From NCBI GenBank assembly GCA_038251425.1, contig JBBSBI010000004.1:21281-85280 (forward strand): a stretch of DNA of 64,000 nucleotides. The letters are read 5' to 3'. Both the position numbers and the translations under genes were made by a program. The DNA is from JBBRRP01 sp038251425 (GTDB lineage: Bacteria; Myxococcota_A; Polyangia; Polyangiales; Polyangiaceae). Position 1 is the first letter of the stretch; every line of letters starts with the position of its first letter. Shown piece by piece: positions 53,966-63,132 of the stretch. The notes under the pieces were generated by a model. The model saw nothing but the letters and a program-made list of their open reading frames with translations, made no database searches and was not told the DNA's origin.

Positions 53966-54955
53966 ATGGCACGAATCGCTGTCGTTACCTCCTCGTTTCC
54001 TGAGGGCCCAGGTGACGCTTCGGGGCATTTCGTGCTGTCGGAAGTGAACCTGCTATGCGAAGCGGGCCATGATGTGGTGGTGCTCGCGCCGGGGGCCTCC
54101 CCAAAACACTTACCAGCTAACGCTTTTAAAACACACTGGCTCGGACCTCTTGAAGCCTTTGGCTGGCCAGGGCTTCCCACACGCCTGCGAGAGAATCCTA
54201 GCCGTGCTGTCAGTGTCGCCCAATTCGCGTGGCGGGTTAGAAAGGCGCTCCAAGCTCTGGGCCCATGGGATCGGATCATTGCCCACTGGCTATTTCCCTC
54301 CGGCGCGCTACTGCTTTTCGCTCCACGGACCGAATCGGAGATTGTCGCGCATGGTTCCGACATTGAGCTGCTGCTGCGACTACCGCGCTGGCTTTCGCAA
54401 CCCTTTCTGAACACGCTGAAAACACGAGGCTGCAGGTTACGCTTCGTGAGTGAATCCCAACACACAAAAACAGCGGCTCGCTTTGGTAAAACGCTTCCCG
54501 AGAGCTACGTGCGCCCCTGCACGCTCGACGTCTCGGCCCTCCCTCGGACGGCTACGGAACAGGCGCTAGAACTCGGCCAAAATCGGCCAATCATTGCCAT
54601 CGTTTCTCGGCTGGTGCCAGAGAAGCGAGTGGCCACCGCGCTCCGTGCAGCCACGCTGATTCCGAACGCACAGGTGGTGGTGGCCGGAGATGGGCCACTT
54701 CGAAAAAGCCTGGAGGCTGCCTTCCCTGAAGCGCATTTCGTTGGGCTGCTCACTCGCCCACTGGCGTTAGGTTTGATCGCCGCAGCAGATGTCCTGGTTC
54801 ATGCATCGGAGCTTGAAGGGGCGTCGTCGGTGGTACGGGAAGCCCGCGCTTTGGGCACGCCGGTTGTCGCAGCCAATTCAGGAGATCTTTTAGCGATGAG
54901 CCAACACGACAAGGGTTTGTTCGTGCTTTCCAATCGGGAACCACGCGGCGCTTAG
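53966..54955 (+). CDS. Glycosyltransferase family 4
   Basis: A 329-residue GT-B enzyme. The N-terminal half starts IAVVTSSFPEGPGDASGHFV and has the GT4 acceptor fold (SEIVAHGSDIELLLRLP). The C-terminal half has IIAIVSRLVPEKRVATALRA and VVVAGDGPLRKSLEAAF, and the donor motif with E-x7-E in ASELEGASSVVREARALGTP. No membrane helix. Sugar and acceptor are not seen; members build lipopolysaccharide or glycolipid. It begins 5 bases after DUF971. Confidence 0.82.
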   Translation: MARIAVVTSSFPEGPGDASGHFVLSEVNLLCEAGHDVVVLAPGASPKHLPANAFKTHWLGPLEAFGWPGLPTRLRENPSRAVSVAQFAWRVRKALQALGPWDRIIAHWLFPSGALLLFAPRTESEIVAHGSDIELLLRLPRWLSQPFLNTLKTRGCRLRFVSESQHTKTAARFGKTLPESYVRPCTLDVSALPRTATEQALELGQNRPIIAIVSRLVPEKRVATALRAATLIPNAQVVVAGDGPLRKSLEAAFPEAHFVGLLTRPLALGLIAAADVLVHASELEGASSVVREARALGTPVVAANSGDLLAMSQHDKGLFVLSNREPRGA

Positions 54956-54986
54956 CCGTCGCGATGAAAACACGGCGAAAACGGCG

Positions 54987-55505
54987 CTATTCGTGCCGAA
55001 CTCGTGGCAAGAGTTCCGCGAAGTTACACGGGCGACTGCGGCTATCCAGCTGAGGCAATAGTATCTTCTCGAGCGCCAGACGCACCGCACCGGTGGAACC
55101 CGGAAGCGCAAAGAGCAGTGTTGTTCCGCACAGACCACCAAACGCACGGGATTGCAACGTAGCTGGCCCGATATCTGCGTAGCTGAGAAAGCGAAACAGC
55201 TCACCGAAACCTTCGATGGTTTTTGTCACCAACGGGGAGAGCGCCTCGGGCGTTACGTCGCGCGCGGTAATGCCCGTCCCCCCGGTCGTGATGATGACTT
55301 CAACGCTGGCGTCCGCAATCCAAGCTTTTACTTGGTGCTGCAGGAGTGCCACGTCGTCTTTGACGATGGCTCGGCCGCGGATTTCATGTCCGGCTCTGAG
55401 CAGCATTTCTACGAGTGTCGCGCCGCTCTTATCCGTTTCGAGTGTTCTCGTGTCGCTCACGGTCAGTATGGCAATTCCTAGAGGGTGAAAGGCTGCTTCA
55501 GGCAT
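54987..55505 (-). CDS. moaB: Molybdopterin adenylyltransferase-type protein MoaB
   Basis: A 172-residue MogA/MoaB protein that adenylylates molybdopterin for metal insertion. GIAILTVSDTRTLETDKSGA (about 10-29) is the start of the fold, VEVIITTGGTGITARDVTPE holds the MPT-binding GGTG loop, and GGLCGTTLLFALPGSTGAVR carries the PGST loop. Length is normal. It is convergent with GT4 and divergent from ggt. Confidence 0.93.
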   Translation of the reverse strand: MPEAAFHPLGIAILTVSDTRTLETDKSGATLVEMLLRAGHEIRGRAIVKDDVALLQHQVKAWIADASVEVIITTGGTGITARDVTPEALSPLVTKTIEGFGELFRFLSYADIGPATLQSRAFGGLCGTTLLFALPGSTGAVRLALEKILLPQLDSRSRPCNFAELLPRVRHE

Positions 55506-55537
55506 GCCCCTACTGTAACCGGATCGCTCAGGCTAGA

Positions 55538-57370
55538 GTGAGCCGCTTGCACACTTGGCTTCAGCTTTGCCCAAAACTTCTGCGGCGCCTGAGCACGCGT
55601 TCGACGTTCGTGCTGGTCGCGGCAACGCTGCGCTGCAATCTTCACGAGCCACCCCTGCACTCGCGGGCCGATCAACGCCAAAGTTTACGGCTCATCCATT
55701 CGCCCTCCCCGACGCGGTCCGTCCCTTCGGCACCGTCTGTGGCTTCAGTGCCGGTCATCGACGCGCCTCATCTCACTGGGGGCACCGGTTCGGTTCGCGG
55801 TGAGCTTGGATTAGTCACCTCCGTCGAAGAAACTGCCACGCGGGCGGGCGTCGCCATCTTGGAAGCAGGCGGCAACGCCATCGATGCAGCTATCGCCACC
55901 GCCTTCGTACTGGCTGTCACGCACCCAAGTGCTGGCAATCTCGGGGGCGGCGGATTTCTGCTCGTACGCCCCGCACACGGCTCCACACTGGCCATCGATT
56001 TTCGCGAAACCGCACCGCAGGCGCTGACCCAACAGAAGTTTGATCAAATGATCGCGCAGGGAGCGGAAGGTGCCGCCGCCGTAGGTATCCCAGGAACCGT
56101 GGCCGGGCTTTGGCTCGCCCATCAGAAGCTTGGTAAAACTCCCTGGCGCGAACTACTCGCTCCGGCAATTGAGCTCGCAGAAGTGGGCCATCGCGTGGGA
56201 GCGCGTGAAGCGTTAACTATTCAGTGGAACTGGCCAAAGCTTCGAAAAACCCGCGAAGCTCGCGAGGCTTTTGGCACCCCCACAGCCCTTCCTTCCCCTA
56301 AGGGCAGCTTCGTGAAACACCCTAATTTAGCGCGTTCCCTGCGCTTGATCGCGGAGCGAGGCCGCGCTGGCTTCTACGCGGGACCGATTGCAGAAGCCCT
56401 CACCCACCTCGGACCTGACGGGCTGATCACGCAAGGTGACCTCGATCACTACGAAGCCAAACTGCGCGCTCCCCTCATACTCAACTATCGAGGCTGGCAG
56501 ATTGAAACCATGCCGCCGCCCTCGGCCGGAGGAGTTAGCCTGGTGCTATTGCTGCGATTTTTGGCTCAGCAAAAGAGCGAACAGTTCGCGCGAAATTCCG
56601 TTGAAGGCCTGCATCTGTTTGCGGAAGCATCGCAACGAGCTCAAGCTGAACGCAGGTTTTCCGTCACAGATCCGGATCGTTTGCCGCTCTCAGAAACGGA
56701 AGCCACCCGTCAGCGTTGGCTCACAGGTCCCCTACCCTTCGCCGACCATCCGATCTTGGCTAACTCCACAACTCCGTCCCCAACGCTGCATCCGTTGTAT
56801 GCGCAGGCGCTGAAGGAGCTGGAGCACACCACTCACCTTTCAGTCTCGGATACGGAAGGCATGGTCGTGAGCCTGACAACGACTCTTTCAGCCGGATTTG
56901 GGGCAAAAATCTGCGCACCCGGGACTGGAATCGTGCTCAACAATTCGGTGGCGGCCTTCGGCACCGGAGGGGTCAACACCCTCGCACCTGGTTTTCGCAG
57001 CGTGAGCTCAATGGCCCCGACACTCGCCACGCATCCGAGCGGTACCACACTCGTCCTTGGCTCACCGGGTGGCGACACCATTCCCAGTACGATCGCTCAG
57101 ATCCTCACCGATCTGGTCGATCATCAAAGTACACTGGTGGACGCCGTTCGCACAACCCGCGTCCACCACGGCTTCGTGCCAGACACGCTCCAATACGAAC
57201 GCGATCGTCCGCTTCCTGCCAACGTGATTTCGGGCCTCAAGCAGAAAGGCCACCGCGTCAAAGCGCGCAGCAGCTTTGGTGACGCCAACAATCTGCTCAT
57301 TGTTCAAGGTGTCGGGTACGCGATCGCCGATGAACGCGAAGGTGGGCTCGCTCTCGCCGCAACCCAATGA
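55538..57370 (+). CDS. ggt: Gamma-glutamyltransferase
   Basis: A 610-residue exported enzyme that cleaves gamma-glutamyl bonds of glutathione. GTG 55538 is the first start clear of divergent moaB; the N-terminus has a hydrophobic segment (STRSTFVLVAATLRC) as signal. The large-subunit region has GGNAIDAAIATAFVLAVTHP and GNLGGGGFLLVRPAH. Autoprocessing occurs before the nucleophile Thr of HTTHLSVSDTEGMVVSL, and the small subunit has PGTGIVLNNSVAAFGTGG and LGSPGGDTIPSTIAQIL. All key motifs are intact, and the length is typical. Periplasmic glutathione or peptide scavenging is the likely role. Confidence 0.93.
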   Translation: MSRLHTWLQLCPKLLRRLSTRSTFVLVAATLRCNLHEPPLHSRADQRQSLRLIHSPSPTRSVPSAPSVASVPVIDAPHLTGGTGSVRGELGLVTSVEETATRAGVAILEAGGNAIDAAIATAFVLAVTHPSAGNLGGGGFLLVRPAHGSTLAIDFRETAPQALTQQKFDQMIAQGAEGAAAVGIPGTVAGLWLAHQKLGKTPWRELLAPAIELAEVGHRVGAREALTIQWNWPKLRKTREAREAFGTPTALPSPKGSFVKHPNLARSLRLIAERGRAGFYAGPIAEALTHLGPDGLITQGDLDHYEAKLRAPLILNYRGWQIETMPPPSAGGVSLVLLLRFLAQQKSEQFARNSVEGLHLFAEASQRAQAERRFSVTDPDRLPLSETEATRQRWLTGPLPFADHPILANSTTPSPTLHPLYAQALKELEHTTHLSVSDTEGMVVSLTTTLSAGFGAKICAPGTGIVLNNSVAAFGTGGVNTLAPGFRSVSSMAPTLATHPSGTTLVLGSPGGDTIPSTIAQILTDLVDHQSTLVDAVRTTRVHHGFVPDTLQYERDRPLPANVISGLKQKGHRVKARSSFGDANNLLIVQGVGYAIADEREGGLALAATQ

Positions 57371-57371
57371 G

Positions 57372-57887
57372 CTAATTGAGCATGAGTCGGTAACGCACCT
57401 GTTCCAGCGCTGGGCCACCCGCCATGGCTTCAGAGCGCGTCGCTCCGTCGATTGCAAATCCAATCGCCTCATAAAAAGCACGGGCGCCATGATTCGAACG
57501 CAGAACCCAAAGGCTGACCACAGCGGCCAAGCGCGCACTCCCCACACGCAGTGCTTCCTGCATCAGCTTGAGGCCGTAGCCGTGATTCCACCACGAAGGA
57601 TCGACGTAAATAGCCGTCACTTCCAGCTCTGTTTCGCTGGCATCCGAATCGCGAGACGGTCGCATATGACAGAATCCAACGAGCACAGCGTCTCGTTCAG
57701 CCACCAGCGTGTCGCCCTCGCTTGAGCCCAAGATGCGCCTCCAAATCTCGACGCGCTCCGCGTGGTCGAGTGCATCCAAGAACTCGTCCGAGACTTGACC
57801 CCGATACGCAGCTTGCCAACTAGCGATCTGAACTCGGGCAATTGAAGCCGCGTCGATCACTCCGGCGCTGCGAACGTTCAAAGGCAT
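57372..57887 (-). CDS. GNAT-family N-acetyltransferase
   Basis: A 171-residue GNAT enzyme. Motif A, the acetyl-CoA pyrophosphate loop, is in VTAIYVDPSWWNHGYGLKLM (NHGYGL replaces Q/RxxGxG/A); the N-terminal strand RSAGVIDAASIARVQIASWQ and motif B LWVLRSNHGARAFYEAIGFA are typical. The substrate is unknown. It is convergent with ggt (1-base gap) and lies before the PEGA-like gene on its strand. Confidence 0.88.
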   Translation of the reverse strand: MPLNVRSAGVIDAASIARVQIASWQAAYRGQVSDEFLDALDHAERVEIWRRILGSSEGDTLVAERDAVLVGFCHMRPSRDSDASETELEVTAIYVDPSWWNHGYGLKLMQEALRVGSARLAAVVSLWVLRSNHGARAFYEAIGFAIDGATRSEAMAGGPALEQVRYRLMLN

Positions 57888-57911
57888 CAGGGGCTTGCAA
57901 CCAACCTGCGA

Positions 57912-58964
57912 TCATTCCTTGGCGGCAGGAGCCGGCACCGGTTTGGCTGACTCTTTGACACCAGGCGCTGTGCCCGAAGCAGAAGGACTCGGGAGCAACG
58001 CCAACATTAACTTGGGGTCGCTCCCATCGACGCGGATCTTCCGTCGTCGAAAACCGTCTTTGACCAACATCACAGACAGCGAAGCACCTGCCGGCACGTC
58101 CAGCGTTGCCGGCGTGAACCCCCGATCGAACCATTTGGTCCCCTCAATCAAATAGACCCTGGCGGAACTGGGAACGGACTCAATGAGAACGGGCTTTTGG
58201 CCTACTCCAGCAGTGTTTTCTGGAGCCTGAACCGGAACCGAGGCAGCGGCAGAAGGCGCAGCTTCCGGGACTCCGCTCGCGACGGATGGCGCAGTCTCAG
58301 GAGCGCTGCTCGCGACACTCGGATTCAAATGCTCGGAAGCGATGGCAGTGGGCGCGGGCAAGGAACTCGGCGCCGCGGGCGTCGTTGGCTTCGGTGCGCT
58401 CACTTGTTCGGTCCGTCGCGGGATCGGAGGCGTCGGAGGCGTCGGCCTCAGAAAGACGAACGCCAAGACAGTCACTAACGCTAGCGACACGAGCGGGATG
58501 ATCATGCGCGAAGCGGGTGCTGGCTTCGGTGCAACGGGCTCACGAGCGGGCAGTGGAACCGAACTCGCCGTCACAGGCTCCTCGGCGACGGGCACAGGCT
58601 TCTCGGCGACGGGCACAGGCTTCTCGGCGACGGGCACAGGCTTCTCGGCGACGGGCACAGGCTCAGCTTGTTTGTTGGCCGCCGGGGCTGCGACTGCGGG
58701 CTCTCTGGCTTCCTGCGGTAGCAAGGGCGCTTTGGGCACATTCGGTAACGAGCCGGCCTGCGGTGCCGCACTCACGCCTGGAGCGTCTGGCGGCACCGAT
58801 GCCGCCTGGGGGGCGGCGGCTTCTTCTGGCCATTCGGAGTCAATCGCGTCCGTGTCGAGAGCTTGATTTCGCTCCGGGATCCAGGATGGCGTGGGAGCTT
58901 TAGGCTCCATACCATTGGAGTGGCTGGTGGCGGAGGACGCGGAAGGGCGTTGTGAGTCGGACAT
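57912..58964 (-). CDS. Membrane-anchored PEGA-like protein with tandem Pro repeats
   Basis: A 350-residue protein: disordered acidic/Pro-rich N-terminus (1-150), a single membrane helix (153-172, RMIIPLVSLALVTVLAFVFL), a Pro/Ala spacer and a C-terminal PEGA-like domain (about 258-325: PVLIESVPSSARVYLIEGTK and DRGFTPATLDVPAGASLSVM then LVKDGFRRRKIRV). PEGA domains are found on surface proteins of Myxococcota. Four PVPVAEK repeats sit at 102-129 before the helix. It is the first gene of a unit with the GNAT gene. Function unknown. Confidence 0.65.
   Translation of the reverse strand: MSDSQRPSASSATSHSNGMEPKAPTPSWIPERNQALDTDAIDSEWPEEAAAPQAASVPPDAPGVSAAPQAGSLPNVPKAPLLPQEAREPAVAAPAANKQAEPVPVAEKPVPVAEKPVPVAEKPVPVAEEPVTASSVPLPAREPVAPKPAPASRMIIPLVSLALVTVLAFVFLRPTPPTPPIPRRTEQVSAPKPTTPAAPSSLPAPTAIASEHLNPSVASSAPETAPSVASGVPEAAPSAAASVPVQAPENTAGVGQKPVLIESVPSSARVYLIEGTKWFDRGFTPATLDVPAGASLSVMLVKDGFRRRKIRVDGSDPKLMLALLPSPSASGTAPGVKESAKPVPAPAAKE
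58583..58663. repeat. 21-base tandem repeat in the PEGA-like gene
   Basis: Three full 21-base units start at 58583, 58604 and 58625, followed by an 18-base partial unit from 58646. On the minus strand each unit encodes PVPVAEK-type heptapeptides. The near-identity of copies points to recent expansion. Confidence 0.9.
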
Positions 58965-59207
58965 GGGTTGGTTGGGGTCCCTTAAACAGCGCCCATTGGG
59001 GCCAGGCGGAGACTACCCAGGTGGCCGACAATGTCGAGGGCGGCTCATTTCGCGCCACAGCAGCTTGCCAACTGCTGCACACCCAGCAGGCAAGCCTTCC
59101 GTTCGCAGCACCACTTTCCGACATCGACACCTGATTCATAGGCATTTCGAGCGGTTTTTTGCGACGGCTTGTTTGCTAGGTGCGAGAGCGCTACCCAGTG
59201 CCGGCCC
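58965..59207. other. Divergent intergenic region between the PEGA-like gene and prfC
   Basis: About 243 bases with no gene. It must hold promoters in both directions. A pair of arms, GCTTGCC (59063-59069) and GGCAAGC (59089-59095), could form a hairpin in the prfC leader, but no ligand-binding or terminator structure is recognised. Confidence 0.4.
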
Positions 59208-60797
59208 ATGGACGAACTTTCGCGCGTCATCTCGCGTCGCCGCACCTTCGCAATCATTGCGCACCCCGACGCCGGAAAAACGACGCTCACGGAAAAGCTC
59301 CTCTTGTTCGGAGGCGCGATCCAGCTGGCAGGCGCTGTCCGCGCACGCGGTGAACAACGACGCACCCATTCGGACTGGATGAAGGTGGAGCGTGAACGCG
59401 GCATCTCGGTCACGGCCTCGGCCATGACGTTCGAATACGACGAGCGCACCTTCAATCTGCTCGACACCCCCGGCCACCAAGACTTCAGCGAAGACACCTA
59501 TCGCACGCTCACCGCCGTCGACTCAGCTGTGATGGTGTTGGATGTGGCTAAAGGCATTGAGGGGCAAACTCGCAAGCTGTTCGAAGTGTGTCGCATGCGC
59601 GATGTGCCCGTCATCACCTTCGTGAATAAACTCGACCGTGAGGGCATGGAGCCGTTTGAGCTACTGGACGAAGTGGAGCAATCGCTGGCGCTCGACGCCA
59701 CACCTGCAAGTTGGCCGATCGGGATGGGGCACCGCTTCCTTGGTTGTTATGACCTCGTGCGTGACGAATTGGTCCCGATGCCCAAGGGTGGCATGACACG
59801 CCTACCGGTGGGCATTCCCTGCAAAGGGCTGAGCGATCCAAAGCTTGAGCAGCTACTGCCCCCTGAAGCGTTGCAGAAGCTGCGCGAAGAGGTCGAAATG
59901 GCGCGCGCTCTGTGTAAACCCTTTGATCGGCAAGCCTATCTTGAGGGTCACTTAACGCCCGTCTACTTCGGCAGCGCCTTGAACAACTTCGGTGTGCGGG
60001 AACTCCTAAGTGGCCTGTGCGAGCATGCGCCGCCACCGACCACGCGCCCCGCCGTAGAAAGAGTCGTGAATGCCACGGAATCTGCGGTAACCGGCGTAGT
60101 TTTTAAGATCCAAGCCAACATGGATCCGAAACACCGTGACCGCATCGCCTTCGTCCGGCTCTGCTCCGGCCACTTCACGCGCGGCATGAAGCTGAACCAC
60201 GTGCAAAGCAACACCGTGCTCAAAGTGCACAATGCGGTTCTCTTCTTGGCGCAAGAGCGCGGGTTGGCCGAGGAAGCCTACGCCGGCGACATCATCGGCA
60301 TCCCGAACCACGGGAAATTGCGCGTTGGCGATACACTGACGGAGGGCGAGAAGCTGCACTTCACTGGGATCCCCAGCTTTGCACCCGAGCTCCTGCAAAC
60401 GGTCCGCCCCGCCGATCCTATGCGCGCTAAGCACCTTCAGCGTGCGCTTGAGCAACTCGCTGAAGAGGGTGCTGCGAGTGTGTTCAAGACTCGCATCGGC
60501 TCGAACTGGATTGTCGGCGTCGTCGGCTCACTGCAATTCGATGTTTTGGCAGATAGAATTCGCACCGAATACGACATCGCCGTGCATTTCGAAAGCACCT
60601 CGCTCTTCACCGCCCGCTGGGTAGAAGGCGACGAAGCCTTGGTTTTGCGCAAATTTGCCGAAGACAATCAGGGTGCTGTCGCCGACGACCACACGGGCGC
60701 ACTCGTGTTCTTAGCGCGCAACAACTGGCACCTCGAGACCGCCATCAAAGAAAATCCCAAGCTGCGGTTTGTGAAGACCAAGGAGCAGACCCACTAG
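59208..60797 (+). CDS. prfC: Peptide chain release factor 3
   Basis: RF3 is a GTPase that recycles RF1/RF2 after termination. G1 is AIIAHPDAGKTTLTEKLLLF (about 16-35), G2 region has ERGISVTASAMTFEY, G3 is LLDTPGHQDFSEDTYR, and G4 is FVNKLDREGMEPFELLDEVE. The C-terminal part, KHLQRALEQLAEEGAASVFK with NWIVGVVGSLQFDVLADRI, is RF3-specific. I start at ATG 59208 (MDELSRVISRRRTFAI), giving 529 residues. The gene is convergent with the Uma2 gene with a 12-base gap. Confidence 0.95.
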   Translation: MDELSRVISRRRTFAIIAHPDAGKTTLTEKLLLFGGAIQLAGAVRARGEQRRTHSDWMKVERERGISVTASAMTFEYDERTFNLLDTPGHQDFSEDTYRTLTAVDSAVMVLDVAKGIEGQTRKLFEVCRMRDVPVITFVNKLDREGMEPFELLDEVEQSLALDATPASWPIGMGHRFLGCYDLVRDELVPMPKGGMTRLPVGIPCKGLSDPKLEQLLPPEALQKLREEVEMARALCKPFDRQAYLEGHLTPVYFGSALNNFGVRELLSGLCEHAPPPTTRPAVERVVNATESAVTGVVFKIQANMDPKHRDRIAFVRLCSGHFTRGMKLNHVQSNTVLKVHNAVLFLAQERGLAEEAYAGDIIGIPNHGKLRVGDTLTEGEKLHFTGIPSFAPELLQTVRPADPMRAKHLQRALEQLAEEGAASVFKTRIGSNWIVGVVGSLQFDVLADRIRTEYDIAVHFESTSLFTARWVEGDEALVLRKFAEDNQGAVADDHTGALVFLARNNWHLETAIKENPKLRFVKTKEQTH

Positions 60798-60809
60798 TCA
60801 GACTCAGAC

Positions 60810-61397
60810 TCATCCGGCTCTTGGCGGAAATATCGACGCGAGGTCGATCTCAACGTCGTCGAACGGGTGTAGCGCAGCGCTCCCGGTATCCCCGACTACT
60901 TGTTCGACGACGTAACCTTCGCGGACGAGCCGCAGCACCGTGAGCGTCCGATTCAAGGGATCAACCAACCAGTACCAAGGGATCCCAGTTCGTTGGTAGA
61001 GGGCTCGCTTCTCCCCCTGATCGTGAAGAGCCGTCCGTGGAGACAGGCCTTCGCAGACCCAATCCGGTAGATGACGCACAGGACGCTCCGCAGGAAACTC
61101 CGGAATGCGCTCCTTTCGCCATCCAGAAATGTCGGGACGACAAATGTCGTGCGGTCCGAATTCGACGTCTACGTCCTGGATCAACCACCAGCCACCTGGT
61201 CCACCCCGACCACGCTGGAACGGTCCCCTCAGTTCCGCGTAGATTTCGCCCAGCGTGCTTTGGTGCGCAGGCGTGGGCGACGGCTGGAGCGAGATCTCTC
61301 CCCCGATGATCTCCGCGCGATCTGCGTCGGGCAAAGCAAGCAAGTCGGCATAGGTTGCCAGTCGTCTCGCGGGTTCGGGCACGCCCCATTGTGTCAC
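60810..61397 (-). CDS. Uma2-family (DUF820) putative endonuclease
   Basis: About 195 residues. The frame has TYADLLALPDADRAEIIGGE, PSPTPAHQSTLGEIYAELRG, the PD-(D/E)XK-type active site with DVDVEFGPHDICRPDISGWR and VCEGLSPRTALHDQGEKRAL, and YQRTGIPWYWLVDPLNRTLT. Uma2 proteins are common in cyanobacteria and myxobacteria; their role is not settled. An N-terminal extension to 61490 is open, but GTG 61397 gives the normal start. This one appears intact, unlike the relic near 24 kb. Confidence 0.8.
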   Translation of the reverse strand: MTQWGVPEPARRLATYADLLALPDADRAEIIGGEISLQPSPTPAHQSTLGEIYAELRGPFQRGRGGPGGWWLIQDVDVEFGPHDICRPDISGWRKERIPEFPAERPVRHLPDWVCEGLSPRTALHDQGEKRALYQRTGIPWYWLVDPLNRTLTVLRLVREGYVVEQVVGDTGSAALHPFDDVEIDLASIFPPRAG

Positions 61398-61589
61398 GAC
61401 GGGGACTCTTCGCCAAAGCACCTTGTAAACACAGCTCAAACGCGGAAGGTTGCTGCGGAACTCGCACGTGCGAAGGCGCGGCCCTCCCACCGTCGCCGAC
61501 CTTCATCATGGCTGGGCTCACCGCGCGGTCGACATCGTGGAGCGTGGGCGGGAGGACAGCGTCCATCTGATCAGGCAGCCAACGGTGGC
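61398..61589. other. Intergenic region between the Uma2 gene and the hsdR relic
   Basis: About 192 bases. Frames overlapping it on both strands look like shadows. I see no supported feature. Confidence 0.4.
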
Positions 61590-62641
61590 TCACCTCTGAC
61601 TCGTGAGCGCATACACCATGTCGCCCACGAAGCGTTTGAATGAATCATTCTCCACGAACTGCTTGTAAACCTGAGTGTCGTCTTTCAGCAGAGTTGCATG
61701 ACTTTTCCCAGGGCTTCGTCGTGGGCCATACGCGCGGTATGGGGCGTGTTCTCTTTCGCGTTTTGGTAGGCGGGGTCGGAGGCGACCTTTGGCGCGATGT
61801 CATCACGAATTCGCTTCGCCACGCGATCTGTATCGCCGAACAGTGTGCCGAACTGTTCATTGAACGTCTTGAGTATGTTGCTCAGGCGGTCGAGTTCGCG
61901 ATCAGGCTTATGGCCGCTGGCACTGGTCGGAACGGGCTCGATTTCCGCATCCGCGTGGCCCCATCGGTGTGGCCCTTGTCGAATGGCAAAAACCACGAGT
62001 TCTTGCCCGCGAGCCGGGTGCACATTTGCACCGCGCTTTCGTCCACCGCGAAGTGCACCACGCACCGGCCGAACTCGAACAGCCGCTCGCGTGGGTCACG
62101 GTCGCGTTTGTACTGCTCAACCGCGTCCAGCACTGTCTGATTAGTGAGGCTGTTCTTGAGTTCGAAAGTGGCGATAGGCAGACCATTGATGAACAGCCCG
62201 AGATCGAGCGCACGACGGGTCTCGTCCATGCTGCAGGCGAGTTGGCGAGTGACGGAAAAGCGATTTTGTGCGTGTAGGACAGCGGCCTTGGCGTTGCCCG
62301 GCGACGGCGTGCCGTAGAACAGATCGAAGTGCAATCTCCCCCGAAACCCGCGCCAGGAACTTGAGGCGGCCCATGTCCTTGGCCTCATCAGCATCCGCGC
62401 TCGCCAGCTTTTCGAAAGCGTCGGGCTGCGTGGCACGCAGGAAGGCGAAGAGCTGCCGCACATCCAGCGCATAGGCGCGCTCGTAGTCCTTGGCGCTGCC
62501 CGCGCTGTAACCGGTCCCACCGTAGGTCGTAACAGGCTCGGCCAAGCGGTCCGCTTGCGGGAGGACAGCGAAACCATCCGTGCCCGTCATGTGCCGCATG
62601 ATCAGCGTCTCAAGGCCTTTTTCGGTGGTGTCGGTGGTCAT
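61590..62641 (-). pseudogene. hsdR: Gutted type I restriction endonuclease gene (hsdR relic)
   Basis: From ATG 62641 the frame reads TTDTTEKGLETLIMRHMTGT and LDVRQLFAFLRATQPDAFEK, the HsdR N-terminus. At about 62335 it shifts frame and continues HFDLFYGTPSPGNAKA, SMDETRRALDLGLFINGLPI and ATFELKNSLTNQTVLDAVEQ. At about 61950-61962 the sequence jumps, in another frame, to the C-terminus: LDRLSNILKTFNEQFGTLFG and AYQNAKENTPHTARMAHDEA. A last shift near 61692 is needed to finish DTQVYKQFVENDSFKRFVGD to TGA 61590. The whole DEAD-box motor is missing. Remaining length is about 350 codons against about 1000 in HsdR. No hsdM or hsdS is in the window. Confidence 0.85.
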
Positions 62642-62740
62642 GAAGGCCGTCGTCCTAGCTGGGGAAGATGGGAACCGATCAAGCAACCATAAAGCAATCC
62701 TTGCACGTTCGCGGCCTTATGAATCGACCACTGCCCTGAC
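62642..62740. other. Short non-coding stretch between the hsdR relic and the IS
   Basis: About 99 bases upstream of hsdR. No start, promoter or gene remnant is convincing. The IS left end begins at 62741. Confidence 0.35.
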
Positions 62741-62764
62741 TGGAGCTGATCGGATTTGTTGGAC
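62741..62764. repeat. Left terminal inverted repeat of the IS
   Basis: Begins TGGAGCTGATCGGATTTGTT and ends GGAC. Pairs with 63977-64000 with two mismatches. Confidence 0.9.
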
Positions 62765-62797
62765 ACCTAACAAAGAGAGTAATCTCTGGGAGTCCCA

Positions 62798-63091
62798 ATG
62801 GCAAAGAAGAAAGAACAACGTACTAAAGAGTTCAAGCTTGAGGCGATACGGCTGGTCGAAGCCCGCGGTGATCGCAGCGTCAACGAGGTGGCCGATGACC
62901 TCGGTGTGCGGTCGAATCAGCTCTATGTATGGCGCAAGCAACTAAAGCACGAGCTTACAGCCAGGCGCAACGATAGAGGCGAGAGTGTAGAGCAGGAGAA
63001 CCGACGCCTTCGCAAGGAAAACGAGCAGTTGAAGATTGAGCGAACGATCTTAAAAAAAGCCGCGGCCTTCTTCGCGAAGGAAATCGAGTAG
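62798..63091 (+). CDS. IS3-family transposase OrfA
   Basis: A 97-residue DNA-binding protein. RTKEFKLEAIRLVEARGDRS and VNEVADDLGVRSNQLYVWRK form the helix-turn-helix, followed by a leucine zipper (ENRRLRKENEQLKIERTILK). GGGAG lies upstream of ATG 62798. The A-run at 63052-63058 before the stop is the expected -1 frameshift site for making OrfAB. Confidence 0.93.
   Translation: MAKKKEQRTKEFKLEAIRLVEARGDRSVNEVADDLGVRSNQLYVWRKQLKHELTARRNDRGESVEQENRRLRKENEQLKIERTILKKAAAFFAKEIE
63052..63058 (+). promoter_or_regulatory. Probable -1 programmed frameshift site of the IS
   Basis: A run of seven A (63052-63058) lies in the end of orfA. A -1 slip here would continue from K-K into S-R-G-L-L-R and then EVYRFINAEKAEFKV into OrfB with no stop between. 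This is the usual IS3 mechanism, inferred from position. Confidence 0.7.
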
Positions 63092-63132
63092 AAGTCTACC
63101 GATTCATCAACGCGGAGAAGGCCGAATTCAAA

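Noticed and set aside
59063..59095. Hairpin in the prfC leader as a riboswitch
   Set aside because: Single stem, loop of about 20 bases, no known ligand-binding core.
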